This document shows, piece after piece, positions 25,620 through 33,687 of a stretch of DNA of 61,702 nt (the first letter of the stretch is position 1; every line of letters starts with the position of its first letter). Source of the stretch: Bacilli bacterium (GTDB taxonomy: Bacteria > Bacillota_I > Bacilli_A > RFN20 > CAG-826); NCBI GenBank assembly GCA_028705995.1, contig JAQWCH010000006.1:1-61702 (forward strand), in the 5' to 3' direction. The translations under genes and the position numbers were made by a program. Under the pieces are notes generated by a model, which was not told the DNA's origin, ran no database searches, and was given only the letters and a program-made list of their open reading frames with translations.

Positions 25620-26630
25620 ATGAAAGTATTAGTAATTGGAACTGGAACTTGGGGAACAGCACTTGGCCAAACACTAATTGATAATGGTCATGATGTTTTA
25701 CTTTATGGTAATGATCAAAAGCAAATCGATGACATTAACATAAATCATCAAAACCAATATTATTTTGGCAAAGATGTCCAATTGCCTATTAACTTAAAAG
25801 CAACTAACGATATTGCTGAAGCACTTGATGGTCGTTCAGTTGTTATTCTTTCTGTGCCGACAACGGCGTTTCGGAGTGTCCTCCAACAGATTAAAACAGT
25901 TGTTAAAACCAAAAAAATCTATGTTAATACCGCCAAAGGTTTAGAAAAAAATACAAACAAACGCATGAGCGAAATTTTCTATGAAGAAATGCCTGAAAAA
26001 TATGCATATCCGCTTGTTTCATTATTAGGACCAAGTCACGCAGAAGAAGTTATTAAACGCCTTCTAACAGCAATTACCGCGACAAGTCATGACTTGAGAA
26101 TTAGTCGGAAAATTCAAAAATTATTTTCTAATCAATATTTTCGAGTATATACAAATAAAGATGAAATTGGCGCTGAACTTGGAGCGGCATTAAAAAACGC
26201 GATTGCAATTGCCAGTGGGATTCTTGCTGGTTGTGGGTATGGTGATAATGCCCGCGCTGCATTAATTACTCGTGGACTTAAAGAGATGGTCGATTTTGCT
26301 ACTTACTTTGGCGCGCAACGCTCAACCTTTATGGGTCTAAGTGGCATTGGCGATTTAGTTGTTACTTGTACTTCACTTCACTCACGAAATTTCACTGCCG
26401 GGTTTAAAATTGGTCAAAACGATGAAGCAGCGACATTCTTGGCAGAAAACAAGATGACCGTTGAGGGCATAAAAACTGTAGAAGTTGTTTACCATATCGC
26501 CCAAAATATTAAGTTAGAAATGCCAATTATAAATGCAATTTACGCCGTTTTATTTGAAAATGTTAAGCCAAGTAAAATTATTTTTCAATTAATGTTTCGC
26601 CCATTAAAAGACGAAAATCCTCAAGCATAA
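25620..26630 (+). CDS. gpsA: NAD(P)-dependent glycerol-3-phosphate dehydrogenase
   Basis: A 336-residue enzyme that reduces dihydroxyacetone phosphate to sn-glycerol 3-phosphate for phospholipid synthesis. The N-terminal Rossmann motif GTGTWGTALGQ is at residues 7-17; the catalytic Lys lies in GAELGAALKNAIAIASG and RALITRGL is seen as RAALITRGLKEM. It supplies the backbone used later by PgsA (31357). Only a weak A/T hairpin (26657-26675) follows. Confidence 0.97.
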   Translation: MKVLVIGTGTWGTALGQTLIDNGHDVLLYGNDQKQIDDININHQNQYYFGKDVQLPINLKATNDIAEALDGRSVVILSVPTTAFRSVLQQIKTVVKTKKIYVNTAKGLEKNTNKRMSEIFYEEMPEKYAYPLVSLLGPSHAEEVIKRLLTAITATSHDLRISRKIQKLFSNQYFRVYTNKDEIGAELGAALKNAIAIASGILAGCGYGDNARAALITRGLKEMVDFATYFGAQRSTFMGLSGIGDLVVTCTSLHSRNFTAGFKIGQNDEAATFLAENKMTVEGIKTVEVVYHIAQNIKLEMPIINAIYAVLFENVKPSKIIFQLMFRPLKDENPQA

Positions 26631-26708
26631 AAAAACAATATATATTAAAAAAAGGCAAAAAAACAAGTGTTTTTTCTTATTTTATATATTTTTGTGAAAA
26701 CAGTAAAA

Positions 26709-26765
26709 CGGCAAATTAGTCTAAAAAGTCAATGAAAACCGGGCTCATCAAGAGACTAAAAGCCG
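26709..26765. other. Extended inverted repeat upstream of the HU gene
   Basis: CGGC (26709-26712) and TTAGTCT (26716-26722) pair with AGACTAA (26753-26759) and GCCG (26762-26765), leaving an A-rich internal loop; ATGA/TCAT can pair inside. It lies between gpsA and the likely HU promoter (TTGTAT 26774, GATAAT 26795). Function unknown; possibly a structured read-through RNA or a protein site. Confidence 0.4.
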
Positions 26766-26834
26766 ATATTTTCTTGTATTTATCAACATAATATGATAAT
26801 TTTAGGTTGCCGATAAAATCACGGAGGTATCATA

Positions 26835-27107
26835 ATGAACAAGGTTGATTTAATTGATCTCGTCGCCGCCAGAACTCACATTACGAAGAAAGAAGCTGAA
26901 GCTGCCCTTAACGCATTAGTCGAAGGCGCAGAAGAAGCTCTTGTTCGTGGTGAAGACGTCAAAGTCTCAGGTTTCGGTAGCTTCACGGTCAGAGAACGCC
27001 AAGCACGGAAAGGTGTCAATCCAAAAACTGGAAAAGTCATCGAAATTCCATCAGCGAAGGCCGTTGTCTTCAAACCATCCAAACTCTTAAAAGAAAAAGT
27101 TCAATAA
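26835..27107 (+). CDS. hup: DNA-binding protein HU
   Basis: A 90-residue HU-family nucleoid protein. The family signature GFGSFTVRERQARKGVNP is at residues about 46-63, with the DNA-intercalating beta-arm proline in GVNPKTG. It compacts and bends DNA as a dimer. A strong SD (GGAGGT) precedes the ATG. Codon use (AAG, GTC, ATC, CTT) is more biased than in neighbours, as expected for an abundant protein. Confidence 0.97.
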   Translation: MNKVDLIDLVAARTHITKKEAEAALNALVEGAEEALVRGEDVKVSGFGSFTVRERQARKGVNPKTGKVIEIPSAKAVVFKPSKLLKEKVQ

Positions 27108-27123
27108 TTAAGAATTGGACGAG

Positions 27124-27152
27124 AGAGGGTCATAATCATGGCCCTCTTTTTT
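27124..27152 (+). terminator. Terminator of the HU gene
   Basis: A 10-bp stem (27124-27133 with 27138-27147, one G-T pair), 4-nt loop, and six T's to 27152. Confidence 0.9.
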
Positions 27153-27191
27153 ATTACCTGTTTCTTGGTAAAATCGGCTAAAATAAAGAAG

Positions 27192-27866
27192 ATGAAAAAT
27201 TATTATTTACAAACTTACTATGATCTTGTTCCGCTTTTTATGAGCGAAGGTTTTCGTTTATATTTAGTTGGTGGGGCAGTTCGCGATTATTTACTTGGGT
27301 TAAAGCCGCAAGATTTCGATTTGGCGACAAATGCTACACCCGAAGAAATGGCTAATTTTCTGCCAAATGTTCGCGTAACCTTTGCCCGTTTTGGTAATGT
27401 TCAATTTGAATTTGCTAATAAGATTTTTGATGTTACTACACTACGCAAAGAGCGTAATTACCAGGATGCGCGACACCCATCAAAAGTTATCTTTGTTGAT
27501 AATATTGAAGAAGATTATGTTCGTCGCGATTTTACAGTAAATGCGCTTTATTTGGACGAAAAAGGAATAATTCACGATTTTTGTCAGGGGATTAATGATT
27601 TAAAAGCACGAGTAATTCGCATGATTGGTGATCCTAGTGTTCGGCTGCGGGAAGATCCTTTGCGTATTTTGCGCGCATTGCGATTAGTTATCACTTATGA
27701 CTTCACACCTGAAGAAACCTTGAAAGCGGCGATGATAAAGAATGCGCCACTTGTTAGCCAGCTGACACCGGCAAAAGTTAATTTTGAAATAAAGCGGATG
27801 CAATTAATCGATGAAGGAAAAACAAATCAATTACTTGCGGAATATGGGCTAAAAAACCACTATTAA
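27192..27866 (+). CDS. Class II CCA-adding/poly(A) polymerase-type nucleotidyltransferase, short form
   Basis: A 224-residue protein with the class II nucleotidyltransferase head: LVGGAVRDYLLG (about 19-30), DFDLAT with the metal-binding Asp pair (about 35-40), RRDFTVNAL (about 113-121) and the base-selecting EDPLRILRALRL (about 155-166). Family CCA-adding enzymes are about 390-450 residues; here the C-terminal body and tail are missing. The next gene begins 33 nt later with no remnant, so this looks like a natural end. The start at 27192 is preceded by AAAGAAG; a longer in-frame start (27138) lies in the HU terminator. It could be a minimal CCA enzyme or another tRNA-end enzyme. Confidence 0.8.
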   Translation: MKNYYLQTYYDLVPLFMSEGFRLYLVGGAVRDYLLGLKPQDFDLATNATPEEMANFLPNVRVTFARFGNVQFEFANKIFDVTTLRKERNYQDARHPSKVIFVDNIEEDYVRRDFTVNALYLDEKGIIHDFCQGINDLKARVIRMIGDPSVRLREDPLRILRALRLVITYDFTPEETLKAAMIKNAPLVSQLTPAKVNFEIKRMQLIDEGKTNQLLAEYGLKNHY

Positions 27867-27899
27867 TTATGTTAAAATGCTCAAGGTAGGATATTTATT

Positions 27900-28547
27900 A
27901 TGAACATGATTCCCGATGCACTAGATTTCCGTTACATGCTTTTTGATTATTATAAAAAAATCGGCATGAGTGAAGATCAACTTGCAGTTGTTGTTATTAT
28001 TGATCATCTACTTCAACAAGGTAATGGGCTTGTGACCGCCGAACTACTCGCTTTAAAAATGAATTTTCCTGTGGAAAAAATCGATAAAATTCTTGTTAGT
28101 TTACTCAATAAAGGCTTTTTGGATTACGCGAGTTTCAAAGGTGAAATGCAAACTAATCTTTTGCCACTGAAAAAAAGACTTTATCGCGAATTTCAAATTG
28201 ATTTAGCACAAGAACAAGAAATTGGTGAACCAAATTTACAAGGACAAGTGCAAAATGTTTATAGTGTTTATCAAAAAGAGTTTGGTCGCTCATTATCACC
28301 GGTTGAAATTCAGCGCATTCGTGAATGGTTTGCGTATGGTTACTCCGAGCAAATAATTATCGATGCACTGAAAGAGGCACTAAAAAAGAACCGCCATTCA
28401 ATTCGTTCAATTGATAAGATTTTATTACAATGGTCAACGGCAAGTGATCATGAACTAGAAGGTTTTTCTGTTCAAACTGATACATACAAACAAGATGTAC
28501 AATCAACGTTAGAACAAGCAACAAAGAATATTAAAAACGATGAATAA
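27900..28547 (+). CDS. dnaD: DnaD-like replication initiation protein
   Basis: A 215-residue protein with an N-terminal winged-helix region (about residues 15-85) and a C-terminal DnaB2/DnaD domain (about 110-185: VYQKEFGRSLSPVEIQRIREW and IDKILLQW). In Bacilli DnaD helps load the replicative helicase at the origin and at restart sites. It overlaps nth by 8 nt; dnaD-nth is a conserved Bacillus pair. Confidence 0.9.
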   Translation: MNMIPDALDFRYMLFDYYKKIGMSEDQLAVVVIIDHLLQQGNGLVTAELLALKMNFPVEKIDKILVSLLNKGFLDYASFKGEMQTNLLPLKKRLYREFQIDLAQEQEIGEPNLQGQVQNVYSVYQKEFGRSLSPVEIQRIREWFAYGYSEQIIIDALKEALKKNRHSIRSIDKILLQWSTASDHELEGFSVQTDTYKQDVQSTLEQATKNIKNDE

Positions 28548-29178
28548 ACAAGAACGTATCAAGCTTATTTTACAATACTTTGAAGAGCTATTTCCGCATG
28601 CTGGCTGCGAATTGATTTATCAAAAAGATTATGAGTTAGTAATCGCGGTCATGCTTAGTGCACAAACAACTGATGAAAGTGTTAATCGTGTCACTGAAAA
28701 ATTGTTTTTTGATTATCCAACGCTAGTAGCACTGGATGCTGCCCCCCTTAGTGAAATTGAAAACGCGATTCGTACAATTGGTCTTTTTCGCAATAAAGCA
28801 AAAAACATCAAGGGAATTACCAAAAAGTTGTTAGAAAATTTTTCTGGTGTCGTCCCGGCTGACAAAAATCAATTAATGACGTTACCCGGTGTTGGCAACA
28901 AAAGCGCGAACGTAATCCGCGCGGAAATATTTCACATTCCAGAAATTCCTGTTGATACTCATGTTCATCGTGTTTCAAAGCGCTTAAATCTCGTTAAAAT
29001 GGATGATGACGTATTCGTCACTGAAAAAAAACTTCGCGGTTTAATTCCCAAAGACTTATATATCAAATCACATCATCAATTTATTCATTTTGGCCGTTAT
29101 TTTTGTAAAGCGCGTGCCCCGCAATGCACGCAATGTCATTTGCGGAGCATCTGCAAAGAACCAAACAAAAATCTTTAA
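28540..29178 (+). CDS. nth: Endonuclease III (Nth), DNA glycosylase/AP lyase
   Basis: A 212-residue base-excision repair enzyme removing oxidised pyrimidines. The helix-hairpin-helix LPGVGNKSANV (about 110-120) holds the catalytic Lys, and VDTHVHRVSKRL holds the catalytic Asp. The C-terminal C-x6-C-x2-C-x5-C motif (CKARAPQCTQCHLRSIC) binds a [4Fe-4S] cluster, linking it to the suf system. Its stop is one base from the stop of the convergent recU gene. Confidence 0.96.
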   Translation: MNKQERIKLILQYFEELFPHAGCELIYQKDYELVIAVMLSAQTTDESVNRVTEKLFFDYPTLVALDAAPLSEIENAIRTIGLFRNKAKNIKGITKKLLENFSGVVPADKNQLMTLPGVGNKSANVIRAEIFHIPEIPVDTHVHRVSKRLNLVKMDDDVFVTEKKLRGLIPKDLYIKSHHQFIHFGRYFCKARAPQCTQCHLRSICKEPNKNL

Positions 29179-29179
29179 A

Positions 29180-29758
29180 TCAAAAATATACTTGATCAAC
29201 AATCGCAAGATAATCAATCGCCGGATTGATTTTTTCAGGAACAAGAAATCCTTTTTCTTTAATTGTCTGGTAAGTGATTGAACGGCGGTTACTGAAGCGA
29301 TAACATTCGATGACAAAACTCGCATCAAGTAAAAATATTTCTTGACGCACAGCAAAATCAATTAAGAAAAAAGCAATTCCGCCATGTTCAATTACACCAG
29401 ATAAATGCGCAATTTGATGAGCAGTAATGTTTGCAAGCGGAAAAGATGTTTTTGCCTGCGTTGATTTTGTTTCAAAATCGAGATATTTCCCGCGATAAAC
29501 GCCGTTATAATCAGCAGTTGATTGTTTTTCAAAATAAGCATCAGTAATGTGTGCACCATGGGAGTAGTCAACTTTTACAATACGAATTGGTGTTGGACGT
29601 TTTGTAATAATCGCACGATTTTCTGCAACATAATAAGCATTCGCGCGATTAATTGCTGCTTCAAAATTCATTCCACGATTAGCCAGTCCACCTTTTAATG
29701 CCGTGGCTTTCTTGGTCTTTATGCTTAATGGCGCTTTTCCGTTTGGATAATTAATCAT
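29180..29758 (-). CDS. recU: Holliday junction resolvase RecU
   Basis: A 192-residue RecU. Signatures: GLANRGMNFEAAINRANAYY (about 25-44) and, near 83-103, YNGVYRGKYLDFETKSTQAK with the D-x-E/K catalytic core. It cleaves four-way junctions during recombination and works with RuvAB and RecA. In Bacillus recU is next to ponA; here it overlaps the upstream exonuclease gene by 4 nt instead. It uses a TGA stop. Confidence 0.95.
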   Translation of the reverse strand: MINYPNGKAPLSIKTKKATALKGGLANRGMNFEAAINRANAYYVAENRAIITKRPTPIRIVKVDYSHGAHITDAYFEKQSTADYNGVYRGKYLDFETKSTQAKTSFPLANITAHQIAHLSGVIEHGGIAFFLIDFAVRQEIFLLDASFVIECYRFSNRRSITYQTIKEKGFLVPEKINPAIDYLAIVDQVYF

Positions 29759-30504
29759 TTTTTTCCTTTAAACGGAGTGATGTATTGCCGCACCTCATTA
29801 TCAAGGTCGTCAGGTGTTACCGTTTCTCCTTTTAATAAAGTATGAACAATGTTCTTAATTGGTGTCGGTAATTTACGCATATTTTTCAATGTTTCTTTAT
29901 ATTCCTGAAAAACAATATCTTCACGCTTTAAAAAAGCGTCATATAAATAGGCGAGATTAAGTGCATCATAATAGGGATCATGTGGTGTGCCAGTAAAGGG
30001 TATTTCAAATTTTGTACAGTAATTAATCAGCGATAAAGGATTACCATTTTCATCTTTTACGAATTCGGAAATGATGACACTTAAATCGATATAATTACTG
30101 GCAATTTGTTTAACAACTGAAACATCAGCATCCGGTGAATAAACTAAAGATTGATGGAAAATACGCAAATCATGATTACCAAAAGTCACAAAAGCAAGTT
30201 GGTCAAATGTTTCGCGGCCGCCGGTGAAAGCAACTAATTGGTTGAGTGCTTCAGCGTAAGTAACGCCCTTTTCATCTAGTAGTTCACGTGTAATACCTGT
30301 TAGTTTTTTAACATAATGACCAATACGTTGTTGGGGTTTTACAAATACGGTAAATGGCTGAGACATCATCGCAATGGTCCGATTTTTATCAAGAGTAGCA
30401 ATAATAGCACTAAGTGCAATTAGCTCATGTGATTCTTGTGTGCCTTCGAGGTCTAAAAACATTAGCTTTTCATAGGCATTTAGTTGTTTGAGAAATTTCT
30501 TCAT
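29755..30504 (-). CDS. DEDD-type 3'-5' exonuclease (RNase T/KapD/PolIII-epsilon-like)
   Basis: A 249-residue exonuclease-fold protein. Exo I FLDLEGTQESHELI (D and E, about 16-29), Exo II around FGNHDLRIFHQ (about 107-117) and Exo III HDPYYDALNLAYLY (about 176-189, His and Asp) form the DEDDh site. The C-terminal 50 residues are outside the known fold. The family trims RNA or DNA 3' ends; the substrate is not evident. It is the first gene of a two-gene operon with recU, so a DNA-repair role is plausible but inferred. Confidence 0.85.
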   Translation of the reverse strand: MKKFLKQLNAYEKLMFLDLEGTQESHELIALSAIIATLDKNRTIAMMSQPFTVFVKPQQRIGHYVKKLTGITRELLDEKGVTYAEALNQLVAFTGGRETFDQLAFVTFGNHDLRIFHQSLVYSPDADVSVVKQIASNYIDLSVIISEFVKDENGNPLSLINYCTKFEIPFTGTPHDPYYDALNLAYLYDAFLKREDIVFQEYKETLKNMRKLPTPIKNIVHTLLKGETVTPDDLDNEVRQYITPFKGKK

Positions 30505-30525
30505 AGATTATATTCCTGTTTTTTT

Positions 30526-30534
30526 AGTATAGCA
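30526..30534 (-). promoter_or_regulatory. Extended -10 promoter of the exonuclease-recU operon
   Basis: Minus strand TGC (30534-30532) directly before TATACT (30531-30526), 21 nt ahead of the start codon at 30504. Confidence 0.6.
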
Positions 30535-30627
30535 TACAGATAATGGTCGTTTTTGTTTTTTGTAGATTTGCTTTTATTGCTTTAATAGTATATTAAAAGT
30601 ATAATTAATCAATAAAGGAAATGATGC

Positions 30628-30990
30628 ATGAAGAACAAAAATCCGCTAACTAGTCTTGAAATTTTAAATAAAAAATTTGTGGCAAAAGCCCCTGGTTATG
30701 ATCCAGAAGAAGTTGATTTATTTCTTGATGAAGTGCGCGAACAATTTCGCACTTTAGAAAAATCTATCAATGAACAAATGCCATTACTAATTAGCGAGGT
30801 TGAGAAGCTACGCGACTATAAAAAGCGGTATGAGGAACTTCTCGTCCGTTATCAAACGCTAGAAAAGAAAGTACAAGTTCTAGATAAAAGTGCGTATACA
30901 GCAAAGGCAAAATTGGAACTCTTGATGCGAATAGACGCTTTAGAAAAAGCCCTTTATAAACTGGGACGCGATCCCACAAAAATTAAATAG
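30628..30990 (+). CDS. gpsB: Cell-cycle protein GpsB (DivIVA family)
   Basis: A 120-residue coiled-coil protein. The DivIVA/GpsB membrane-binding domain LTSLEILNKKFVAKAPGYDP then EEVDLFLDEV is at about residues 7-37, followed by a coiled coil. In Bacilli GpsB coordinates septal and lateral envelope synthesis. Directly followed by rnpB, as in Bacillus. It implies DivIVA-like division control in this organism. Confidence 0.9.
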   Translation: MKNKNPLTSLEILNKKFVAKAPGYDPEEVDLFLDEVREQFRTLEKSINEQMPLLISEVEKLRDYKKRYEELLVRYQTLEKKVQVLDKSAYTAKAKLELLMRIDALEKALYKLGRDPTKIK

Positions 30991-31333
30991 TTGATATCGA
31001 TCCGGACAACCGCTGGTGGGTAACCATTAGAGGAAAGTCCATGCTCGCACGCACTGTGATGTGCGTAGTGATTACGCTAGCGGAAAAAATAACGCTAGGC
31101 TCGGAGGAGTCCGAGACGGCGGAAGAAACCCTAAACCAATGGCATGGGGGCCTTCCTGAAAGTGCCACAGTGACGGAGTTGCTTGGAAACAAGTAAGTGG
31201 AACGCGGTAAACCCCGTAAGCGAGAAACCCAAATTTTGGTCGGGGAAATCGTCAATGAGAACTGAATCAGCGACGGTATGCATTGCATAGATAAATGATT
31301 GTCTAGAACAGAACATGGCTTATGAGATCGATA
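30991..31333 (+). ncRNA. rnpB: RNase P RNA
   Basis: About 340 nt starting immediately after the gpsB stop. Conserved elements: GAGGAAAGTCC near 31031-31041, AGACGGCGGAAG near 31112-31125, CGCGGTAAACCCCG near 31203-31216 and AACAGAACATGGCTTAT near 31307-31323. The ends pair as helix P1: TATCGATC (30995-31002) with GATCGATA (31326-31333), an 8-bp perfect match. It is the catalytic RNA for tRNA 5'-end maturation. I could not assign type A or B securely; type B is expected in this group. Confidence 0.95.
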
Positions 31334-31356
31334 CTCATTTTAGAAAGTGTACAACG

Positions 31357-31992
31357 ATGAATTTACCAAACAAGATCACCACCTTCCGAATGATCATGGT
31401 CGGCGTTATTGCTATCATGATGCTTTTTCCATATCAAGCATTAGGAATTATAATTCCAAATGTGTTTGCCGAAGTGAATCTAGTTTATTTTATTGTGTTT
31501 TGGTTATTTGTGATTGCCGCCCTTAGTGATTTGGTCGATGGACAATTAGCGCGCAAATATAATCTCGTGACTAATTATGGTAAATTCATGGATCCAATTG
31601 CGGATAAAATGCTTGTTAATAGTCTTTTAATCATTCTTTTGGTCCCAAGTATGACCGCGGCAGCTTCAACTCCCAAGCAAATGGCAATTAACCTAATTGC
31701 TGTTGTTATTATGATTGCCCGTGATCTTGTTGTTGATGGTTTGCGATTAATTGCCGCCAATCAAAAAATTGTGCTTGCCGCAAATATCTTTGGCAAACTG
31801 AAAACAGTTTTACAAATGGTAGCCATCGGAGCAGTTCTTCTTAATGATTGGCCTTTTGCATTAATCTATGGCTATGATGTTGCTATTAATGTGACCGAAA
31901 TATTGGTTTATTTAGCAGCGCTTGCATCATTATTAAGTGGAGTTATCTATGTTGTGCAAAACCGCCACTTACTGAAGGAACACCAGCAATGA
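31357..31992 (+). CDS. pgsA: CDP-diacylglycerol-glycerol-3-phosphate 3-phosphatidyltransferase
   Basis: A 211-residue membrane enzyme making phosphatidylglycerol phosphate. The CDP-alcohol phosphatidyltransferase motif D-x2-D-G-x2-A-R-x8-G-x3-D-x3-D is visible in SDLVDGQLARKY and NYGKFMDPIADK (about residues 63-87), with about five membrane helices. The start at 31357 lies 24 nt after the RNase P RNA end; an upstream in-frame ATG at 31315 falls inside rnpB. It overlaps the next gene by 4 nt. Confidence 0.95.
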   Translation: MNLPNKITTFRMIMVGVIAIMMLFPYQALGIIIPNVFAEVNLVYFIVFWLFVIAALSDLVDGQLARKYNLVTNYGKFMDPIADKMLVNSLLIILLVPSMTAAASTPKQMAINLIAVVIMIARDLVVDGLRLIAANQKIVLAANIFGKLKTVLQMVAIGAVLLNDWPFALIYGYDVAINVTEILVYLAALASLLSGVIYVVQNRHLLKEHQQ

Positions 31993-32462
31993 GAAACGCC
32001 GAATTAATTCACAAACTAGAACGAAAAGGCTTGACGCTTGGTAGCGTTGAATCAATAACTGGGGGCTTATTCGCTGCCACCATTTGTGCAGTGCCGGGCG
32101 CATCAAATGTTTTCAAAGGGGCACTGGTTACCTATAGTAACGAATTAAAGAAGAATCTTGCTCAAGTTTCTAATGAGACAATTGAGAAACACGGAGTAAT
32201 TTCTGGACAATGTGCGCGAGATATGGCAGTTAATGGCCTTCAAAATCTTGGCGTTGAAGTTTGTGTTTCCTTTACGGGTAATGCCGGTCCAACAATGATG
32301 GAAGATAAACCAGCCGGACTTGTCTATATTGGTTTATCAATTTTAAATAAAATGACGATTGTTCAAAAATATCGTTTTGTTGGCGAGCGAAATCAAGTAC
32401 GCGAACTCGCTGTGGCGGCCGCGATTGAACTCGTCTTGGATCATCTTGTCGATACGAAATAA
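31989..32462 (+). CDS. CinA C-terminal domain protein (PncC-type nicotinamide-nucleotide amidase)
   Basis: A 157-residue stand-alone CinA C-terminal domain. SVESITGGLFAATICAVPGAS (about residues 18-38) and FTGNAGP (about 95-101) are the family motifs. It deamidates nicotinamide mononucleotide in NAD salvage. Bacillus CinA has an extra N-terminal MoCF domain (about 415 residues total) that is absent here. The pgsA-cinA-recA order is conserved in Firmicutes. Confidence 0.9.
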   Translation: MRNAELIHKLERKGLTLGSVESITGGLFAATICAVPGASNVFKGALVTYSNELKKNLAQVSNETIEKHGVISGQCARDMAVNGLQNLGVEVCVSFTGNAGPTMMEDKPAGLVYIGLSILNKMTIVQKYRFVGERNQVRELAVAAAIELVLDHLVDTK

Positions 32463-32504
32463 GTTTGAATTTGTTATATATTTATAAAAGGAGAAATTGT
32501 GATT

Positions 32505-33503
32505 ATGGCAAAAGAAGAAAAAGATACGCGTGATGGCGCGTTAGAGGCTGCGTTAAAAAACATTGAAAAAACTTTCGGTAAGGGTTCTGTCATGAAACTT
32601 GGTGATCGCCCTTCAGTAACAATCGATGTTATTCCAACTGGATCGCTTTTATTAGATCAAGCGCTTGGAGTTGGTGGTTATCCTAAAGGCCGGATTGTTG
32701 AAATTTATGGTCCTGAAAGTAGCGGTAAAACAACATTGGCTTTACATGCGATTGCCGAAGCGCAAATGCAAGGTGGTAAAGCTGCCTTTGTTGATGCTGA
32801 ACACGCAATTGATCCCGAATATGCAAGTCATCTTGGTGTCGACATCAAGGAATTAATTCTTTCACAACCAGATTCTGGCGAACAAGCACTAGAAATCGTA
32901 CAAATGTTAGCTTCGTCAGGAGCAATTGATATTATTGTTATCGATTCAGTTGCCGCCTTGGTTCCACAAGCAGAGCTTGATGGCGAAATGGGCGATAGCC
33001 AAGTTGGTTTACAAGCGCGACTTATGTCCAAAGCAATGCGTAAACTGGCGGGCATTTTATCAAAAACTGGAACAACTGTTGTTTTTATCAACCAACTACG
33101 CGAAAAAGTTGGCGTCTTTTATGGTAACCCTGAAACAACTAGTGGTGGTCGGGCTTTAAAATTCTATTCAACAATCCGTCTTGATATTCGTCGGTCAGAA
33201 TCAATTAAAGATGGTCCAAATTTGATTGGTAACACGGTAAACGTTAAAGTTGTAAAGAATAAAGTTGCTCCACCATTTAAAGCTTGTAAATTCGATATTA
33301 TTTTTGGTAAGGGAATTTCTAAAACTGGTGAGTTACTTGATCTAGCAGTTGATTTTGACATTATCAAAAAGAGTGGTTCGTGGTATGAATTTGCTGGCGA
33401 TCGGATGGGACAAGGCCGTGAAGCCGCTAAAATCTTCCTTGATGATCACCCAGATGCTTATCGCTTAGTGAAAGAACAAGTGTCAGCCGCCATTCGCGGA
33501 TAG
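32505..33503 (+). CDS. recA: Recombinase RecA
   Basis: A 332-residue RecA. Walker [10 protein letters not shown] is near residues 67-75, Walker B is in [12 protein letters not shown], and the L2 region has [17 protein letters not shown]. It forms filaments on single-stranded DNA for repair. Two starts are possible: ATG at 32505 and GTG at 32499; AAGGAG at 32489-32494 fits both, and ATG was preferred. It ends at a clear terminator. No LexA-type site was noticed upstream. Confidence 0.97.
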   Translation: MAKEEKDTRDGALEAALKNIEKTFGKGSVMKLGDRPSVTIDVIPTGSLLLDQALGVGGYPKGRIVEIYGPESSGKTTLALHAIAEAQMQGGKAAFVDAEHAIDPEYASHLGVDIKELILSQPDSGEQALEIVQMLASSGAIDIIVIDSVAALVPQAELDGEMGDSQVGLQARLMSKAMRKLAGILSKTGTTVVFINQLREKVGVFYGNPETTSGGRALKFYSTIRLDIRRSESIKDGPNLIGNTVNVKVVKNKVAPPFKACKFDIIFGKGISKTGELLDLAVDFDIIKKSGSWYEFAGDRMGQGREAAKIFLDDHPDAYRLVKEQVSAAIRG

Positions 33504-33511
33504 TTAATCTA

Positions 33512-33541
33512 AAACTCCAACTTCTTGTTTGGAGTTTTTTT
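33512..33541 (+). terminator. Terminator of recA
   Basis: A 9-bp stem around ACTCCAA/TTGGAGT (33512-33520 with 33529-33537), followed by T's to 33541. Confidence 0.85.
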
Positions 33542-33687
33542 GACAATCAGTAGACACTGTCAAAATAATGTAAATTATTTGCTGATAAAAGCAAAATAAT
33601 GACCCCATTTGTTTGAAATATGGCGGCTATTTAATTAAAATGCTTTTAGCATGGTTGATTAACCACAAAATTAGAAAGGAATTTTTT

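Noticed and set aside
26657-26675. A/T-only hairpin after gpsA as a terminator
   Set aside because: AAAAAAAC/GTTTTTT has a single G-C pair, too weak to call with confidence.
31322-31341. ATGAG/CTCAT hairpin followed by T's after rnpB, as a terminator
   Set aside because: The stem is only 5 bp and competes with the perfect 8-bp P1 helix of RNase P RNA.
32499-32507. GTG as the recA start
   Set aside because: It is possible, but ATG six bases later has an acceptable distance from AAGGAG and gives a family-like N-terminus.
32828-33091. Antisense open frame inside recA and similar shadow frames elsewhere
   Set aside because: No ribosome site, no family resemblance, and each lies opposite a strongly conserved gene.
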